DNA from: Macrosoma leucophasiata
Taxonomy: Eukaryota; Arthropoda; Insecta; Lepidoptera; Hedylidae
DNA: 64,000 bases
Direction: 5' to 3'
Assembly (NCBI GenBank): GCA_036365455.1
Contig: JAWQUS010000022.1
Coordinates: 8,494,001 to 8,558,000 of the forward strand
Made by a program: the position numbers and the translations under genes. Shown here one piece after another: positions 20,725 through 30,279 of this stretch. The notes below the pieces were generated by a model that worked only from the letters and a program-made list of their open reading frames with translations, had not been told where the DNA came from and made no database searches. Positions within the stretch are counted from its first letter, which is position 1. Every line of letters begins with the position of its first letter.

Positions 20725-21178
20725 GACCCGCCTACGAGCTCCATCACCAGAGCTCTACCACCAGTAAAAATGCAGACGCGTTGCCACACCTGAGGCCTAT
20801 GATTTTTACTGGTGGTAGAACCCCAGTGACGGAGCTCGCGGGTGTAGGCACCACCGCATTACCTAATATATTTGCCGCTAAATGGTAGTGCTCAGCACTA
20901 TCGTGTTCCGGTCAGGTGGTAATGTACGGCTCTGTAATTTCCGGTACAAAGGCGTAGCACTAGTAGGCCTCAGGAGTGGTAACGCATCTGCATTTGTACC
21001 TTGGTCTTTGTGTGGGTGTCTATAGGCTCACTTACTCTAGGCCATCACTTAACGTCAATGTGAACTGCATGCTTGTTTTCCAATTTCATCACATAAAATA
21101 CAGCTCTACCACCACTAAAAAATGCAGGCGCCTTGCCACGTCTGAGGCATATCATCTTTTGCCTATGTGCGAGAAATT
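20725..21178 (+). mobile_element. Family A element with flanking A fragments
   Basis: A complete plus-strand copy lies at 20804-21098. Short minus-strand A fragments precede it (20725-20803) and follow it (21099-21178). Confidence 0.7.
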
Positions 21179-21199
21179 ACGAGGTACAAGACCACAGAT

Positions 21200-21590
21200 G
21201 ACGAGTTTTGGCGGAACCTTGAAAGAGGCGTATGGTGCTCTTATTTCATTTCATTTTCTTGGTGTATTTCTAAAATATATTGAATAAAGTTGGTGGCATT
21301 TTGTTTGATATAGGTTTATTACAGTGCCCGTGTATAGTGAAATAGAATAACAGTGCGAAAACACGACCTTCCAGGTTGCCTCCAAAACTTCATTGTAAAT
21401 GTTCTGGTAAAGTAGCCATCGCTTTACTCGAATAACTGACTGTAACTCACTTGACTGACATACTTAATAAATAATTGACTGACTATATTATACTAACTTT
21501 TACGTTGCTTAAATAAACACGAATACGAAATATCGTTTTACTTGACACTAGCAATATGCGTAATAGCGATGCCATAATAACAAAAAAAAA
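21200..21590 (+). mobile_element. Family K retroposon with poly(A) and target duplication
   Basis: 5' GAGTTTTGGCGG, 3' end GCGATGCCATAATAAC plus an A-run. GACCACAGAT flanks both sides (about 21188-21197 and 21591-21600). This copy fixes the orientation and retroposon nature of K. Confidence 0.8.
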
Positions 21591-21600
21591 AAAGACCACA

Positions 21601-21995
21601 GATAGAACAAAATTATCCCATTATCAGCAGTTGTATGATGTGGAAATGCGGTACCGCCTAGCCTACCCTCTAGCTTTGCCACTTAGCTCTACCATCAATA
21701 ACCTTGTGAATATTCGCAATACATTCTTATTATAAACATTGTAAATGTTGCAATTCATATGTAAAAATTACGGAAGAGAAATATATGCATTCCAAATATA
21801 AATAATTATAGGTTATAATGATAAGATTAGTTTAATTTGATTTATACAATTAAATAAACAAGTTTTACGTATTAATTAACATTAGGAATAATAATAAATA
21901 ATTATCAAATGCCTTTAGCTACCCTTCTGGTGAAATATTACTAGTTGTTATAGGTTTTTTAAAGAAAAAAAAAGGAAATTTAATCTTGAAAAATA
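21601..21995. other. AT-rich stretch, no gene seen
   Basis: Contains a short A-like remnant (about 21650-21710). Nothing else recognised. Confidence 0.45.
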
Positions 21996-21999
21996 TTTA

Positions 22000-22760
22000 A
22001 AAAAAAATGGAATTAGGTGAGACTCGAACTCGCGACCACTGGTAATCTAGTCCAGCCGCTCTTCCAACTGTGCTACCGAAGTCTACGTCTGATTTGTCAA
22101 TTTTTTCCTTCACATTTTATTGCATTGCCTTATGGCGGCAGTAGCGACATCTATTGCCAACAATGCTAGTAGGTAACCGATATAATAAAGGAAGTGTTGT
22201 GAGCTCGGCTCTGGTTCGTACACGTCCTCAAAAAATGGGTAAATTAAAAAAGAATCCGAAAAAAATACAATTAATTTATTCAAGAATATATTTTAGAGTT
22301 ACAACCACATTTAATTCAAACGATTTTATCATTTTCAACTATGTTAAACATGGCGGCCATACAGCCGACACTTGGGATCAATCGATTTCGATAGTATTTA
22401 GAAAATGTTACTTTTTTCTCCAAGTACTATAATTATATCAAAAAACCTATTTTAAAAAATGAAGATGTCAAAATGACATTGCCCGCCATATTCGCCATGT
22501 TGGTTTTGAGTTGCAATTCTAACTACAAATAATGTTTTGTAACTGTAAACAAAGCTTATTAAGTGAAAATATGCAGTAAAAAACGTTTTTACATTGATTT
22601 TGCCTGTTTAATGATATTGTGTACAATACGTAGCCGGAGGTCCATACATTTTTGCAACATCTCCCTTGCAGTTTATTAAATATCGCAAAGAAGTCACTTT
22701 TACCCTTAATAATTTTATATTATTTTTCGCAATAACACATGCTATTGAAATACACTTAGG
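22000..22760 (-). repeat. Family G copy split by a V element
   Basis: The minus-strand tRNA-like module is at about 22012-22085 with a mutated D-loop. G flank continues to 22185 and resumes at 22670 (TTGCAGTTTATTAAATATCG) after V. Confidence 0.65.
22186..22669 (+). mobile_element. Family V element inside G
   Basis: Left GTTGTGAGCTCGGCTCTGG, right TTTTTGCAACATCTCCC. About 480 bp, diverged internally from the copy at 17452. Confidence 0.65.
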
Positions 22761-22784
22761 TATATTAAAATATAGACATGGACG

Positions 22785-23185
22785 TTCACATTGATGTGAA
22801 CCCACACAAAGACCAGAGGTCAAAATGCAAATGGGTTGCCCTTGAGACCTTAGTTGTTATGTCTCTGTGATAATTATTACGGAGCCATACATTACCATCT
22901 AACCCAGTGATTCCCAAAGTGGTCCATATAGACCCCCTGGGGTCTATGGGAGACTCGATGGGGTTTTCGTATATGCGTAAATAAAAATGGGATATATGGG
23001 AAAGTGATATAAATGTTAGCAAGGGGGGAAAGAGGTCTACAAGGAAAAATAGTTTGGGAACCTCTGATCTAACCGGAACACGATAGTGCTGAACACTACC
23101 ATTAAGCGGCAGATAAATTAGGTAATGCGGTGGTGCCTACGCCCACGAGCTCTGTCACTGGAGCTCTAGCACCAGTAAAAACATA
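22785..23185 (-). mobile_element. Subfamily A2 element split by a hAT MITE
   Basis: A2 minus-strand sequence flanks the MITE. ATCTAACC occurs once in uninterrupted A2 and twice here. Confidence 0.75.
22905..23066. mobile_element. hAT MITE, 8-bp target duplication
   Basis: 162 bp. TIRs CAGTGATTCCCAAA and TTTGGGAACCTCTG. Exact 8-bp duplication ATCTAACC (22897-22904, 23067-23074). The CAGTGGTTCCCAAA type is a classical hAT end. Confidence 0.9.
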
Positions 23186-23295
23186 TTTAGAATATAACAA
23201 AAGATAATTTGAATTTACTTACTTAGAAGTCACAAGTTTGGCATTCATCGTTGGATTTTCCTTAAAATATTTGTATTGAATTGTATGTATGTGTT

Positions 23296-23299
<4 letters not shown>

Positions 23300-23332
<33 letters not shown>
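23300..23332. repeat. (AT)n microsatellite
   Basis: About 16 AT units followed by an imperfect AT-rich region to 23430. Confidence 0.95.
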
Positions 23333-23333
<1 letters not shown>

Positions 23334-23469
23334 CTATATTATATATACCATATGTATAGTTGCTGTATATATGTAATTTTTATTATATATCTTTTTATAT
23401 ACTATATTTATCAATATAATTATTTGATCAAATCATTTTCCACTCATAATTTCTAAATTTAGACCCGTT

Positions 23470-23600
23470 TTGCACCTACATCGTCGCTCTCTTCATAACC
23501 CAAAGGTTGACTGGGAGATAATGCCTAGTGGCATTAAGTCCGCCTTTATGTACACCATCTTCGTGCATAAAAAGAGTAAATAAATAAATAAATAATTTAC
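23470..23600 (+). mobile_element. LINE 3' end with (TAAA)n tail
   Basis: GGTTGACTGGGAGATAATGC, GGCATTAAGTCCGCC and a (TAAA)n tail, a very common lepidopteran LINE terminus. No ORF. Confidence 0.65.
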
Positions 23601-23910
23601 CGAAATATTTTTTCGTAAAAAGGTCAAAATAAAGGTCACAATACGACCTTAATTGACCTTATGACACTGTTGACTTTAAAACCATATGAGGAAATATAGG
23701 TAAGTCTCTTACAATTAAAAAATCAATACCTACATAAAAATGACCATAATTACTGACCTACATTGGCATAACAGGTCAGATTTTATCTTTTGCAGTAATG
23801 AGTGTCGGAGCTTCAACCTGTCTGGGGGGACTGCCGAAGGAGGCGAGTGGATAAAACTAGTAAAAAACCCTCACCACTCTTTTTTAAAAAAACTTCTTTA
23901 CACCCATTGA
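23601..23910. other. Non-coding stretch with clustered AGGTCA-like hexamers
   Basis: AGGTCA occurs at about 23621, 23634 and 23784, with TGACCT-type complements near 23655 and 23755. These are nuclear-receptor half-site-like, but there is no adjacent gene. Confidence 0.35.
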
Positions 23911-23916
23911 TATACT

Positions 23917-24543
23917 AAAAACCGGTCAAGTGCGTGTCGGGCCACGCGCAGGGTAGGGTTCCGTAGTTTTTAGGTTTGAATAATGTAATGAAAAAAAAAC
24001 ATCTATGGAGTTGTTCGAATTTTTCGAGTAAAATACATTTGGTCGACTATAACTCGCAAACTTGCAAGGCCAACATTCGTGTGATAGTTTTCCTTCTAAT
24101 TTCGTTATATGTAGCTACTATTGCCGTAACGTTTGAATTTCTAACAACAACCGTTTTGTCTGTAGGGGGGGGGACACTTGAGTCTAACGAACATTTGCAC
24201 TTTAAAGCTTAATAAGTCACGAACAGTTAACTATATCGAAAAATGATGTTCGCAAACCCATAATGGTTTTAAAAGACCAATCCAACGACACCCCACACTA
24301 TATGAAAATAGAAAATTAAAAAAAATATCCGCGCGTTACTAGTAGGGAGGTTACCCTAAAAGTTTTTTTTTTAAGTTTTTATTCTACCACTTTGTCGGCG
24401 TGATTAAGGTGTATACTTGTGCCAAATTTCAAGTCTCTAGTACTAATAGTTTTTGCGCTAAACCGCGGATGGACAGACAGACCGACAGACAGACGGACAT
24501 GGCGAAACTATAAGGGTTCCTTGTTAACTACGGAACCCTAAAA
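23917..24543. repeat. Family R fold-back element, long copy
   Basis: Left GGGTTCCGTAGTTTTTAGG and right CTACGGAACCCTA are inverted. The inner (GACA)n tract and GCGCTAAACCGCGG are family hallmarks. ACCGGTCAAGTGCGTG lies at the left end. No gene inside. 24544-24722 shows no gene. Confidence 0.7.
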
Positions 24544-24724
24544 AACGGTGTAACATGTGTTTTTATATAATATAAATGATTGAATTACGTCTGTCGGGTC
24601 GTCCTAGTGGCCTCGATTATTGTGAAAGTGCTTACTGAGTATTCGACTCGCGCTTGATGACTCCGATTATTATTGGCTTCGTGTTTTATTTAAATATAGT
24701 TTGCTATATTTAAATAACGATGTA

Positions 24725-25985
24725 TTAGGTTGGGGAAAAAGTTTCTTCGCATTTTTTAAGATAATTCAAAACATTTTTTAATATAGTTTATTTAAATTTG
24801 ACTAAAGTATGTATGTACCATTTTGTTCGATAACCTTTTGCCATATTGTGGGTAGGGACTCATGTCCCATTGCTATAAAATTTTTGGGTCTTCTCATCAA
24901 AATACCGCGACAAGTGGATTTGGCAGTCCTCTCGTGATGTTAACCTAACATTGGAAACAGGTGGAAATCTGAAGGTGCAAGGTCAGGACTATACGGCGGA
25001 TGAATTAACACCTCCCAGCCAAACTCTCTTAATTTTTGCTGAGTGGCTATAGTTGTGTGAGGTCTAGCGTTATCATGATGAAACACCACACCCCTTCTGT
25101 TGATCAATTCCGGCCGCTTTCTCTCAACTTCTTGCTTTAATCTCATCAGTTGTTCGCAGTAGAGTTCAGAATCGATAGTCCTGCCTGGTGGTAATAGCTC
25201 ATAATGAATAATGCCCTTCCGATCCCACCACACACTTAACATCACCTTATTGCGAGTTAACCCGGGTTTCGCCACAGTCTGTGAAGCCTGACCGGCCTTT
25301 GACCACGACCTTTTTCGCACGTTCTTGTCGTACGTGATCCACTCTTCATCACCAGTAATCAGCTTCTTCAAAAATGATTCGGTTTCATTACGTCGTAATA
25401 AAGAATCACAAATGAGTACACGGTTCATTAGGTTTCTTTCAGTGAGCTCGTGAGGTACCCAAATATCGAGCTTTTTTTTGTACCCAGCTTTTTTCAAATG
25501 CGCCAAAACTGTTTTGTGATCAATTCTCAGTTCTTCAGCTACGTCGTAACTACTGATATGTCGAATTTATTATTTTTCAAAAATGGCATCCATTTTATCC
25601 GTAATAGGGCGACCAGAGCGAGGTGCATCTTTGACATCAAAATTTCCGGATTGAAAACGCTTAAACCAAATTTGTGCTACTCTCACAGACACTGCACTAG
25701 GTCCATAAACATCGCAAATTTTTTTCGCGGCTTGCGTTGCATTTTTACCTTTTTTGTAGTAAAATTTTAAAATGTATCGAATTTCTTCATTAAATTCACT
25801 CATCTTGACAGTACGAAAAACAAATTAAAATCACACATTTGCCTAATTTGAATTTGGAATTATGTTCTTTAAAATTTTAACTTTCAATGATACCAAAACC
25901 AGCCAGATACAAATACTACAGCCAAAGAGATCTTATTACAAGTTCATACATACTATAATGCGAAAAGACTTTTTCCCCAACCTAT
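24725..25985 (-). mobile_element. mariner element, dead
   Basis: 1261 bp with terminal inverted repeats TTAGGTTGGGGAAAAAGT (left) and ACTTTTTCCCCAACCTAT (right), flanked by TA on both sides (24723-24724, 25986-25987), the mariner target rule. A single transposase gene on the minus strand fills most of it. Confidence 0.95.
24940..25803 (-). pseudogene. mariner transposase pseudogene
   Basis: The start ATG is at 25803, followed by a helix-turn-helix region (KGKNATQAAKKICDVYG; VRVAQIWFKRFQSGNF). Two consecutive TAA stops lie in frame at about 25564-25569. After them the frame reads HISSYDVAEELRIDHKTVLA, the mariner signature WVPHEL, TGDEEW, HHDNARPH and YSPDLAPSD. Counting between the last two catalytic aspartates gives 34 residues, so this is a DD34D mariner. 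Near the C-terminus about 22 bases present in the copy at 50485-51005 are missing, shifting the frame and ending the ORF at FHLFPMLG. Both lesions would abolish activity; normal length is about 345 residues. Confidence 0.92.
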
Positions 25986-26085
25986 TATTTTTGGCTAGTT
26001 CTTCAAAAATAACAAGGGTTTGTTGCTGGGAGATCTCAATCCGAGAATTTTCGGGATATTTTAGAATAGAATAGAAAATATTTAT

Positions 26086-26620
26086 ATTTCGAATAGATCT
26101 CTACAGATACTTTCAAAACGTCAAGAAATCGTAAAATACCTAGAGTGAATAACCATTACATATAGTAAAAGCAAAAACATATAATAATAGTAAATAAAAA
26201 ATTGGAATTTATGCTACTTAGTTAAAACATAATAATCGCAATTTTTTTCAATTCCTTCAATGATGATAAATGAAGATAAAGTAAAACTTATTCGTCAAGA
26301 TCAAAGTTATTCACTTATCAGAGTTCCAAGTGCAGTCACTACTGAGAAGAACTCCGCTGCCCAACAAACTCAGTAAGAGTTCTTTTAAATGAGAGCTTAA
26401 ATCTAGTACAGATTATCGTGAAAAATCAAATAATGTGAATGTAATGCATAGATGCAAATAAACTGCTATCTACTAAATGTGATGTAGCTCCTGCAAACCA
26501 GAACAGACCAGTCCCCACCAACAGCACCCGTTCACGAGTATAACGCATGTGACAGCCATTGCCCTCCTCGACCATTTTAGAGGGAAGTGAGCCGCCACAT
26601 GACGCCGCCAAAGGCAAAGA
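26086..26620 (-). mobile_element. Family U LINE-like tail, long copy
   Basis: Minus-strand sense includes GTTGGGCAGCGGAGTTCTTC and the stretch ATACTCGTGAACGGGTGCTG. At 26091-26100 it has GAATAGATCT, the uninterrupted form of the site where an E Helitron sits in the U copy at 58066. Bases 26621-26739 have no supported gene. Confidence 0.6.
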
Positions 26621-26739
26621 CATTTAAGCGTGTATGACTGTTCCGGATATGCATACGGTCGATGCAAAGAAACCTAGAAATAGGATTTGGAGTTATAGAA
26701 TAATTATTATATACCTTTCTACTACTATTTTATACTAAG

Positions 26740-27632
26740 CCTGGGTTGCACCAAGATATTTGTTTAAGTTAAAGTTATTGTAACATTTCACATCCTTTTT
26801 TTTTATTATTATGCGGGGAAACCCTCATGGGCACCCGCCGTCTAGGGAAAACGACGGCGGGTAGTGTGAGACTCGTACTCACTAAAACCCCGCGGTGTTC
26901 CGACTCGTCCGCCATCAGTGGCGGGGTCACGGGAACGCTTACGCACACATCCGCGACCCCGCCGGCGGCTGCTCGTCTCCGAGCCCTCCGCAGGTTGAGC
27001 TCTTTGGCTCCAACCAACACTAGTGGCGTGCGGAACACGTGCATGCCACCCAGCTTGGGACCTATCTCCATTTGGGCGACGGACATCCCCTAGTCCGACA
27101 CCCAAAAGTCCCTGCCCCGACCACTCACAACGCCAGGCGTCCCAAGACGCCCGGGTGGAGGAGTGCAGGGGCACTCTGTCCGGCCTCGGGGGAGCGGGAG
27201 TGACAGGGATGAACTGACCTTCAACCGCCCCCCCGCGGCCCCACCACGTCCCTATCGAGCGGCGGGACCACCGCTAGGCGGCTGGGGATAGGGTGCAGGG
27301 CCAACGACATACCCATATACCTCTTCCCCAGCCGCCTTCCCACCACGTCACCATCTGACGGCGGGACCACCGTTAGGCGGCTGGGGATAGGATGCAGGGC
27401 CGGCCAACGAAATACCCATACACCTCCTCCCCAGCCGTCTCCTCTCCACAGCAGCGAGTGGCGGGCAGAGCCACGCCAAACGCGGCCCCCTCTCTGGGTT
27501 CCTCTTGGCTTAGCCGGTGTCCCCACACCGGGTACTAAGCCCCCCCGCCACGGCAAGGCGGAAACCCTCGGGGGGGAACATTTCACATCCTGCTCTAACT
27601 TAAACAGATTTCTGTAAGTGGTGCAACCCAGG
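26740..27632. mobile_element. Family Q TIR element carrying a LINE insertion
   Basis: Terminal inverted repeats CCTGGGTTGCACCA (26740) and TGGTGCAACCCAGG-like (to 27632), with inner inverted TTTAAGTTAAAG and CTAACTTAAAC. Without the insert it would be about 100 bp. No clean target duplication was found. Confidence 0.7.
26796..27576 (-). mobile_element. GC-rich LINE 3' end (P) with 14-bp target duplication
   Basis: Poly(T) plus ATTATTATG at the left means a minus-strand poly(A) tail. The exact duplication AACATTTCACATCC (26782-26795 and 27577-27590) shows target-primed integration. Internal repeats of GGCGGCTGGGGATAGG (two copies, about 27275 and 27378). Open frames exist because of high GC, but no LINE domain could be read. 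Confidence 0.7.
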
Positions 27633-28379
27633 TTATATGTATAGGAGAGTTTAATGTAATTTTTGGATATTTCTCGTTTTATTTTTAAAAAGTATTACTG
27701 TCATTTTACTCATTATTTAAAGTACTTTCGATACCAGTTTAAAGTTTTTTGATATCTGTAATAGTTACGGAATAATCGTCTGTGCACACTTAACGATACA
27801 TCCTTATAAAGTCGCCGACCCACCGAAGCGCACGCTGTGGACGGGCACACGTCGCGTGGTTTAATTTGTTTGACAACCACCGTTTGCACTGCAGCCCTGC
27901 AGCACACACTACACACGAAATTCACGTGTCACGACTATGCGTCGCTTCCACGCCCCTCACCCACCACCCCGCCCCGCTTCCGTGCACCTCGTGGTCGGCG
28001 TGTACAGCGCGTCTGATGTTGCCAGCGTTGAGCTACGTGCTCGCATATTCGAGGAAGCCACGATTTTCAATTCATACGTAGCGTGTCCGTGGGTTGCAGT
28101 GGACACGATCTCATATATTTTCTTGCAAGGCGAAGCTTGACCTACGTGCGTATTCAGTCCGTGCGCTGCGATGGGTCCGCGGCTTAAGAGCAAAATGTTT
28201 TAATAGGCGGTACGAAATTGATCAGATAACGTCATAAACGAAAGCTTTAGAGTTAGGATACAGTATAAATATGAACAGTACAGAAACTACGTACAAAACA
28301 TTGAAACGGCACAGTTAGGAGGTCGGCCCCCAAGCAGTCAATTTTCGTTAAAACCTTATCAACTTTTGCTAAGACTTAC
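27633..28379. other. CpG-rich, non-repeat block next to the reductase exon
   Basis: About 27780-28190 is rich in CG dinucleotides and not repeated in the window. It contains a minus-strand TATA-like TTTATAAGG (about 27803-27811) and a plus-strand GTATAAATA (about 28263-28271). It lies in the intron following the reductase exon. It may be regulatory or an alternative promoter; no coding exon recognised. Confidence 0.35.
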
Positions 28380-28563
28380 CTCAGAAGCTTCTCAACGAGC
28401 AGTTTCCCCAGGAATCCAGTGCCTCCAGTCAGCATTACAGTCGCACCAGCAAACAGAGCCTGGATCTGGGACTCCCCCAGGTCCGGCCTCTCATCCACCA
28501 TGTCCATGTAGGTGATGTCCCCACCCTCTTTAGGGGCCACCCTTTCTGCTGTCACTGTCATGT
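28380..28563 (-). CDS. Fatty acyl-CoA reductase, first coding exon
   Basis: The enzyme reduces fatty acyl-CoA to fatty alcohol with NADPH, for wax, cuticular lipid or pheromone synthesis. The minus strand has an acceptor (TCTTTGTCCCCAG) at 28564, then ATG at 28561-28559 and about 60 codons. The exon ends RVAPK...LTGGTGFLGK...EKLLR at 28380, followed at once by the donor GTAAGT (28379-28374); the splice phase leaves AG of an Arg codon. TGGTGFLG is the NAD(P)-binding GxxGxxG turn of the Rossmann domain that opens insect reductases. Family members run about 500-550 residues, so most of the gene lies at lower coordinates or outside; I could not find the next exons. The acceptor just upstream of the ATG implies at least one non-coding exon at higher coordinates. 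Which paralogue it is cannot be told. Confidence 0.88.
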
Positions 28564-28600
28564 CTGGGGACAAAGAGATCCACAATCAGGATGCTATTTG

Positions 28601-28705
28601 ACGACCCGGTTAGTACAATAGTGTGAGATGACCATCTGATTCGAAGGGTCGCGGGTTCGATCCCCGCACCGAGACAAATATTTGTATGGCCTACAGATAT
28701 TTTGC
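28601..28705 (+). mobile_element. Family I tRNA-headed SINE, truncated
   Basis: A-box region CCCGGTTAGTACAATAG and B-box GCGGGTTCGATCCCCGC. It lies about 35 bases upstream of the reductase exon acceptor, in the intron. Fuller copies at 59496 (minus) and 63531 (plus). Confidence 0.8.
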
Positions 28706-28722
28706 AATCAAACAAAAAAACT

Positions 28723-28992
28723 TGCGGCCCAATTTTGATAGGCAACCTAGTGGATATATATTCTCTAAAATATAAATATGCGTAAAAATTAACCCCCTTA
28801 TTCATAAACATACATTAGATACGTTTTACCTATAGAATGCTTTGTTTTTGTCAGTTGCATTGTCAAATGTGCAGGATAGAAAAAGACGAAGGAGAGATTA
28901 GCAACACTTTAGCTCAAATAAGTTTATGAATAAGGGGGTAAGTTTACAGTATATCTGGATGAACGAAATGATTCTGCAGTGGGATCCTAACC
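28723..28992 (+). repeat. Family H copy split by a MITE
   Basis: CAATTTTGATAGGCAACCTA to ATATGCGTAA on the left, then from 28942 the rest, to GCAGTGGGATCCTAA. Confidence 0.65.
28793..28938. mobile_element. MITE with TAA target duplication (PIF/Harbinger type)
   Basis: 146 bp. TIRs CCCCCTTATTCATAAAC and GTTTATGAATAAGGGGG are perfect; the 3-bp duplication TAA is at 28790-28792 and 28939-28941. Confidence 0.85.
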
Positions 28993-29020
28993 TATTAATA
29001 ATTTAAAATACTTAATTCAT

Positions 29021-29330
29021 TGTTTTTATATTATTTCGCATTAACACATGCTTGTGAAATATATTTTATTTAAAGAAAAATGGAAAGCGATTTCTTTACG
29101 ATATTCAATAAACTGCAAAGTCTATTATATCGGTTGCCTAACTAGCATAGTGTGGTAATAGATGGCGCTACTGCCACCATAAGGCAATGCAATAGATGTG
29201 AAGGAAAGATTTGACAAATCGGGCAGGACTTCAGTAGCTCAATTGGAAGAGCGGCTGGACTAGATTCCCAGTAGGCCGCGAGTTCGAGTCTCGCCTGAAG
29301 TCAATTTTTTCTTTCCATTTTTCTTTAAAT
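29021..29330 (+). repeat. Family G copy with 16-bp flanking direct repeat
   Basis: AAAATACTTAATTCAT flanks both sides (29005-29020, 29331-29346). The left end is an inverted piece of the G 3' region. The tRNA-like module is at about 29225-29302, identical to the one at 7525-7600. Confidence 0.7.
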
Positions 29331-29348
29331 AAAATACTTAATTCATGT

Positions 29349-29634
29349 CATAGAGCAACACCGGAGGAGAGTAGCCACATGCAGGCTTTCCCCTCTGTCA
29401 AAGTACAAGACCAAATGATTTTACGCCTGTCGCCTAGATGTTTAAATGTGTGCGTGAAATTGTTTCTGTATTTTGTTAAGGTCAAGGTGTGAGTTTCGTA
29501 GTAATAAACGATTTTTGTAGTGGGCGTGTGTGTCGCACGCATTTCCCCCCGCAAAAAATGACAGACAATTTTGCATCGGTAATACACGCTATGGCTACTC
29601 CCCTCCAGTCCGCGGTGGACCGCGTTGGTCTATG
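29349..29634 (+). mobile_element. Family B MITE, exact 8-bp target duplication
   Basis: Ends CATAGAGCAACACC and GGTCTATG; duplication ATTCATGT (29341-29348, 29635-29642). 29635-29807 has no recognised gene. Confidence 0.88.
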
Positions 29635-29807
29635 ATTCATGTGGTTATCCTTCAACAAGCCTACTGCCCGCTTATAAGCATAACCTTTTGAGTAGGTAGT
29701 ATAGATTCTACAGTTATTGTTAATACGCTGTATTTGGAAAGTTCGAAGGTTATTCACTTAATTAATTGAGGCTTTTGAATTAAAATAATCTTACGTTTTA
29801 TTCTATA

Positions 29808-30003
29808 CTAGTGGCCCACCCCGGCTTCGCGCGGTTTCAATGTTACCTACCGTCTCCTATTCATCTTAGTGTGTTTTATATGCCTTCCTCGATAAATGGG
29901 CTATCTAACTCTGAAAGATTTTTCAAATTGAATCAGTAGTTCCTGAGATTAGCGCGTTCAAGCAAAGAAACAAACATACTCTTCAATTTTATAATATTAA
30001 AGT
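29808..30003 (-). mobile_element. Family Y Helitron-like element
   Basis: Minus-strand 3' end is CGCGCGAAGCCGGGGTGGGC then CACTAG (CTAG 29808-29811), preceded on the plus strand by A. The 5' part ends near TTTATAATATTAAAG. Confidence 0.7.
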
Positions 30004-30279
30004 AAAAAAGTGTTAATAAGTGACCCCCTTCCCCCCCGCTTCGCACGAGTAGCATTTCTTATACAGTATCATAGAGCAACACCGGAGGGGAGAAGCCATA
30101 TGCAGGCTTTCCCCACTGTCAAAGTACAAGCCCAAATGGGCCTATACCTGTCGCCTAGATATTTATATGTGTGCGTGAAATTGTTTCTGTATTTTGTTAA
30201 AGTCAAGGTGTGAGTTTCGTAATAATAGACGATTTTAGTAGTGTGCGTGTGTGTCAATATGGATGTGGTAATAAACGCT

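Noticed and set aside
26775..27586. Five overlapping open frames in GC-rich DNA
   Set aside because: High GC removes stops by chance; the segment is a LINE 3' end with poly(A) and target duplication.
28263..28271. Plus-strand TATA box GTATAAATA as promoter
   Set aside because: No plus-strand gene follows; within an intron on the opposite strand.
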